From positions 15,219,076-15,283,075 of the forward strand of contig OX387604.1 of NCBI GenBank assembly GCA_947568835.1: 64,000 bases of DNA, in the 5' to 3' direction. Origin of the DNA: Protonemura montana (lineage: Eukaryota > Arthropoda > Insecta > Plecoptera > Nemouridae). How positions within the stretch are numbered: the stretch's first letter is position 1; every line of letters starts with the position of its first letter. Of this stretch, positions 61,628 to 64,000 are shown in pieces. Position numbers and translations under genes: made by a program. The notes beneath the pieces are model-generated. The model saw nothing but the letters and a program-made list of their open reading frames with translations, was not told the origin of the DNA and did not search any database.

Positions 61628-63680
61628 CTACATGTTTAGCGTGACTTCTCCGTCACCCACGGAGCATAGCGCGCCACCAACGCACCAAATCTTTTTAAAT
61701 GATTCCACGTCACCTCGGCCAAGATGCCACGCGTATTCCTTAAGAATACGGGCTTTTATGCAGGCTCCTAAGACTATATCGTAAGCTGCTGGAGGTTTTC
61801 GCTCTTTGAAAAATGCAATCAACACACGATGTACCGTGCTTTTGGCGAGCGTAACGATAAAATTTGCAATTGCCAGCTTTGGCTCGCTGCTAGTCGCACC
61901 CGGCCTCACCCCAGCAAAGATGACCATGGAGGCAACCATGTGCCACATGGCCGCAGCACGACGGCACTCTACCATCATGTGCCATGCCGAGCCGATTACC
62001 TTGCACCAGGGGTACAGGGGCAACTGTAATTTCCGGGCAGCAGAACGCTTTTACTCGAATGAAATTCATCAAAAGGGCAGTGCGGTGTCACGCTGGCAGA
62101 TCATTGAAACCAGCTATAACCTTCAACTTCTTCCAATTGCCGCCATTAACAAGGTCGCTGATCGATCTACATCCGAGCTTCCCCATGATGGGTTGAATGG
62201 GTTGGTTGCAGTCAAGATGAGGGACGACAGGATGAGAGGCACGTACTGGAGCCCCTGTGCGGCATCATTGCGCATCGCTCGAGTTTTAACGAAAGAGCGT
62301 TCCATGCTAGCAAGACAGCTCGCAGGAAATCTGTCATCCCTCGACTAGTGCGCTGAACAATGTCGACGCAGAAGAGAGCATGCCCGCCGAGCACCGGCCT
62401 ACATGAAAGGAGCAGGAAATGCCGCGTCATGACATGGTCTAGGTGGCCTTCAACAGCTGTGACATAGAGATGAACAACACAGACTTGAAAGAAATTTACT
62501 CTGGGCTGTAGGTGCACTAAACCTTGGCCACCTAAATGGATAGGGGCGCACAAGTCACGTAGGCGAGTCCAGTGATGGCGCCCAGCCCACACAAAATTGA
62601 CAAGAATACTTTGAATTCTGCTGAGGAAGGATGTCAGAGGTTGGATCACTCGTAGCGTGAACCACAGCCGTGGTGCGACGAACTGGTTCACCACCAGAAC
62701 GCGCCCTCGGAGCGACATAGTGTCGCCAGGCGTCCGTGATGCATTTACAGTGGGTTTCAAGTTTTTGAAACCTTGGTCAGAGACTGCTGGGCTTTCCTAG
62801 CATAAGATCGAGAATATTGAGTCAATCTGGCATCTAGGGAAACTCCAAGAGGGTGGTCAGATCGTTCCTTCTAGTTTCCAGCATGTAGACCTTGTGATTT
62901 TCTGGAGTTGAGAGTGCTTCCCGATTGACTCGAGTAGCAAGTATACGCTATGTGCAGCTTGTCAAAATCTTCATCGTCTGAAAAAAAAAGTGAGACATCG
63001 TCTGTGTAGGCCGACACCACTAGGCGGCGCACCACCAGACCTGGGAGCCTGACACCTAAAATAGTACGTCAAGCCAATCTTAAGAAAGGCTTGATTGTGA
63101 TCGAGAAGAGAAGCCAGGATAGAGAACACCCTTGTCTGATGTCTCTCTGAAAGGCAAAGGGTCAGGCGTGAGCCAAAGCGCACAAACCAAGTGGCTGCTC
63201 GGTACATCGTGCGTAGATGGGCAATAAAATTTAAACTAACACCGAATCTTTGCAGGTAGTAAAACAAGTACTCTTTAAAATGACTCTTTAAAATGACTCT
63301 TTAAAATGCACCATGTTGATCGATCTAGAGAAACAAATACGAGGGGCTGGTTTTCCTTGTTTAAATAATCTATAAGTCCCGGTGTAGTTGGAGGCTGTCA
63401 TAGATCGTTCTGCCTGGAACACAGTATCCCTGATAAGGATGGATAATGTTACTCATAACCGTCTTTAGTCGAGTAGAGAGTGAACGCGCCAGGATTTTGT
63501 AATCTGTTGTGAGCAAAGAAATTGGTCTCCAATTTTTGATATCGAGCCTATCTCCCGATTTTGGTAGAAGAATAAGGACTGACATTTGAACTGATTTTGG
63601 AAGCAAGCCATTTTCCATTGCATGTGGAAAAACTTCCCAGTAAGGTATTGAGAGGTATTAAGGTATTGAGGCAACACAGA
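61628..63680 (-). mobile_element. Decayed Tx1/L1-like LINE, 3' half of ORF2
   Basis: Read on the minus strand from the right edge inwards. At about 63665-63370, the RT finger blocks LLPKSGDRLDIKNWRPISLL, YKILARSLSTRL and YCVPGRTIYDSL. At 63267-62960, FIAHLRTMYRAA and (after a shift) AYTDDVSLF, the catalytic box with T in place of the usual A. At 62760-62212, the thumb/C-terminal segment SLRGRVLVVNQFVAPRLW, VNFVWAGRHHW and GGQGLVHL. At 62023-61628, a CKVIGSAWHMMVECRRAAAMW block in the position of the zf-RVT domain. This order is that of Tx1-clade LINEs. Frame shifts separate the blocks, so it is inactive. The 5' part lies beyond or was lost; the element probably continues to the right edge. 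Confidence 0.75.
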
Positions 63681-63699
63681 TGGAACGGAGTTTAGAAGA

Positions 63700-64000
63700 G
63701 GGTCCTGGTTCGTCTCCCAGTACCTGGCCAGTCACCCCAGCAACAAAGGTGAGCCAACAAATAAATATGATAAATTATTAAACAAGTTGAGTAAAGACCG
63801 ATAAAACACTTGTGACTAGATTAACATAATAACCGTTCTGATTGCTTCGGGATCATTTTGAAACTCGGTCCATCTCTCCCCGGTGAAATTTGTCCGCCTA
63901 ACGTTTGTTCTATTTTTGTCCTTTGATTTCCAGCTGACCGCGCGAGGCTACAGAATCGGCGCCCGTAACACTTGTCGCTCGAGAGCGAAACGAAGAATGA
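63700..64000. other. Right edge, unassigned
   Basis: No gene recognised. A GGTCCTGGTTCGTCTCCCAG at 63693-63712 resembles a B-box and could be a SINE end. A CG-rich stretch at the very end is too short to interpret. Confidence 0.2.

Noticed and set aside
61806-62348. 180-codon plus-strand frame
   Set aside because: Antisense to the Tx1-like LINE ORF2 remnant, whose minus-strand reading gives recognisable domains.

Overview
The window is ordinary nuclear DNA from an animal, AT-rich (about 60% or more A+T by eye), with split genes, GT-AG introns, AATAAA signals and many decayed transposon pieces. No bacterial, phage or organelle signature was seen. The gene set (SAS-6, CRELD, TEX264, Rap1, ZNF367, ATXN7L3) is pan-metazoan. 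The Rap1 tail and a short TTAGG-type run upstream of SAS-6 lean towards an arthropod, but a mollusc or other invertebrate cannot be excluded.

Layout: 1.3-4.1 kb, ZNF367-type zinc-finger gene (minus). 5.4-6.3 kb, dead LINE fragment. 7.7-17.1 kb, repeat-rich block without a recognised gene: tRNA-like SINEs, paired dispersed repeats, two 41-bp-period arrays around a foldback element, a 19-bp minisatellite with higher-order structure, and a diverged ~150-190-bp satellite in both orientations. 17-33.8 kb, intergenic desert with four 19-20-base poly(G) runs all on the same strand, and one unrecognised candidate exon. 33.9-34.7 kb, 3' end of an unrecognised plus-strand gene, convergent with CRELD. 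34.8-38.1 kb, CRELD (minus). 39.2-40.0 kb, TEX264 (plus), head-to-head with CRELD. 43.4-44.3 kb, RAP1 (minus), whose 5' leader may reach 47.2 kb. 47.4-53.2 kb, SASS6 (plus), apparently sharing a promoter region with RAP1. 54.6-55.7 kb, LINE remnant. 57.8-58.8 kb, ATXN7L3 (minus). 59.4-59.7 kb, LINE remnant. 61.6-63.7 kb, Tx1/L1-like LINE remnant running off the right edge.

The genes do not form a pathway and look like unlinked housekeeping functions: cell-cycle transcription factor, ER chaperone-like protein, ER-phagy receptor homologue, small GTPase, centriole scaffold and SAGA deubiquitinase subunit. Two pairs (CRELD/TEX264 and RAP1/SASS6) are divergent, and CRELD converges tightly on the unknown gene. 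I found no convincing novel multi-gene system. The most distinctive coding feature is an alternating tandem repeat in the C-terminal tail of SAS-6. Exon boundaries were set by hand from reading frame, splice dinucleotides and family similarity.
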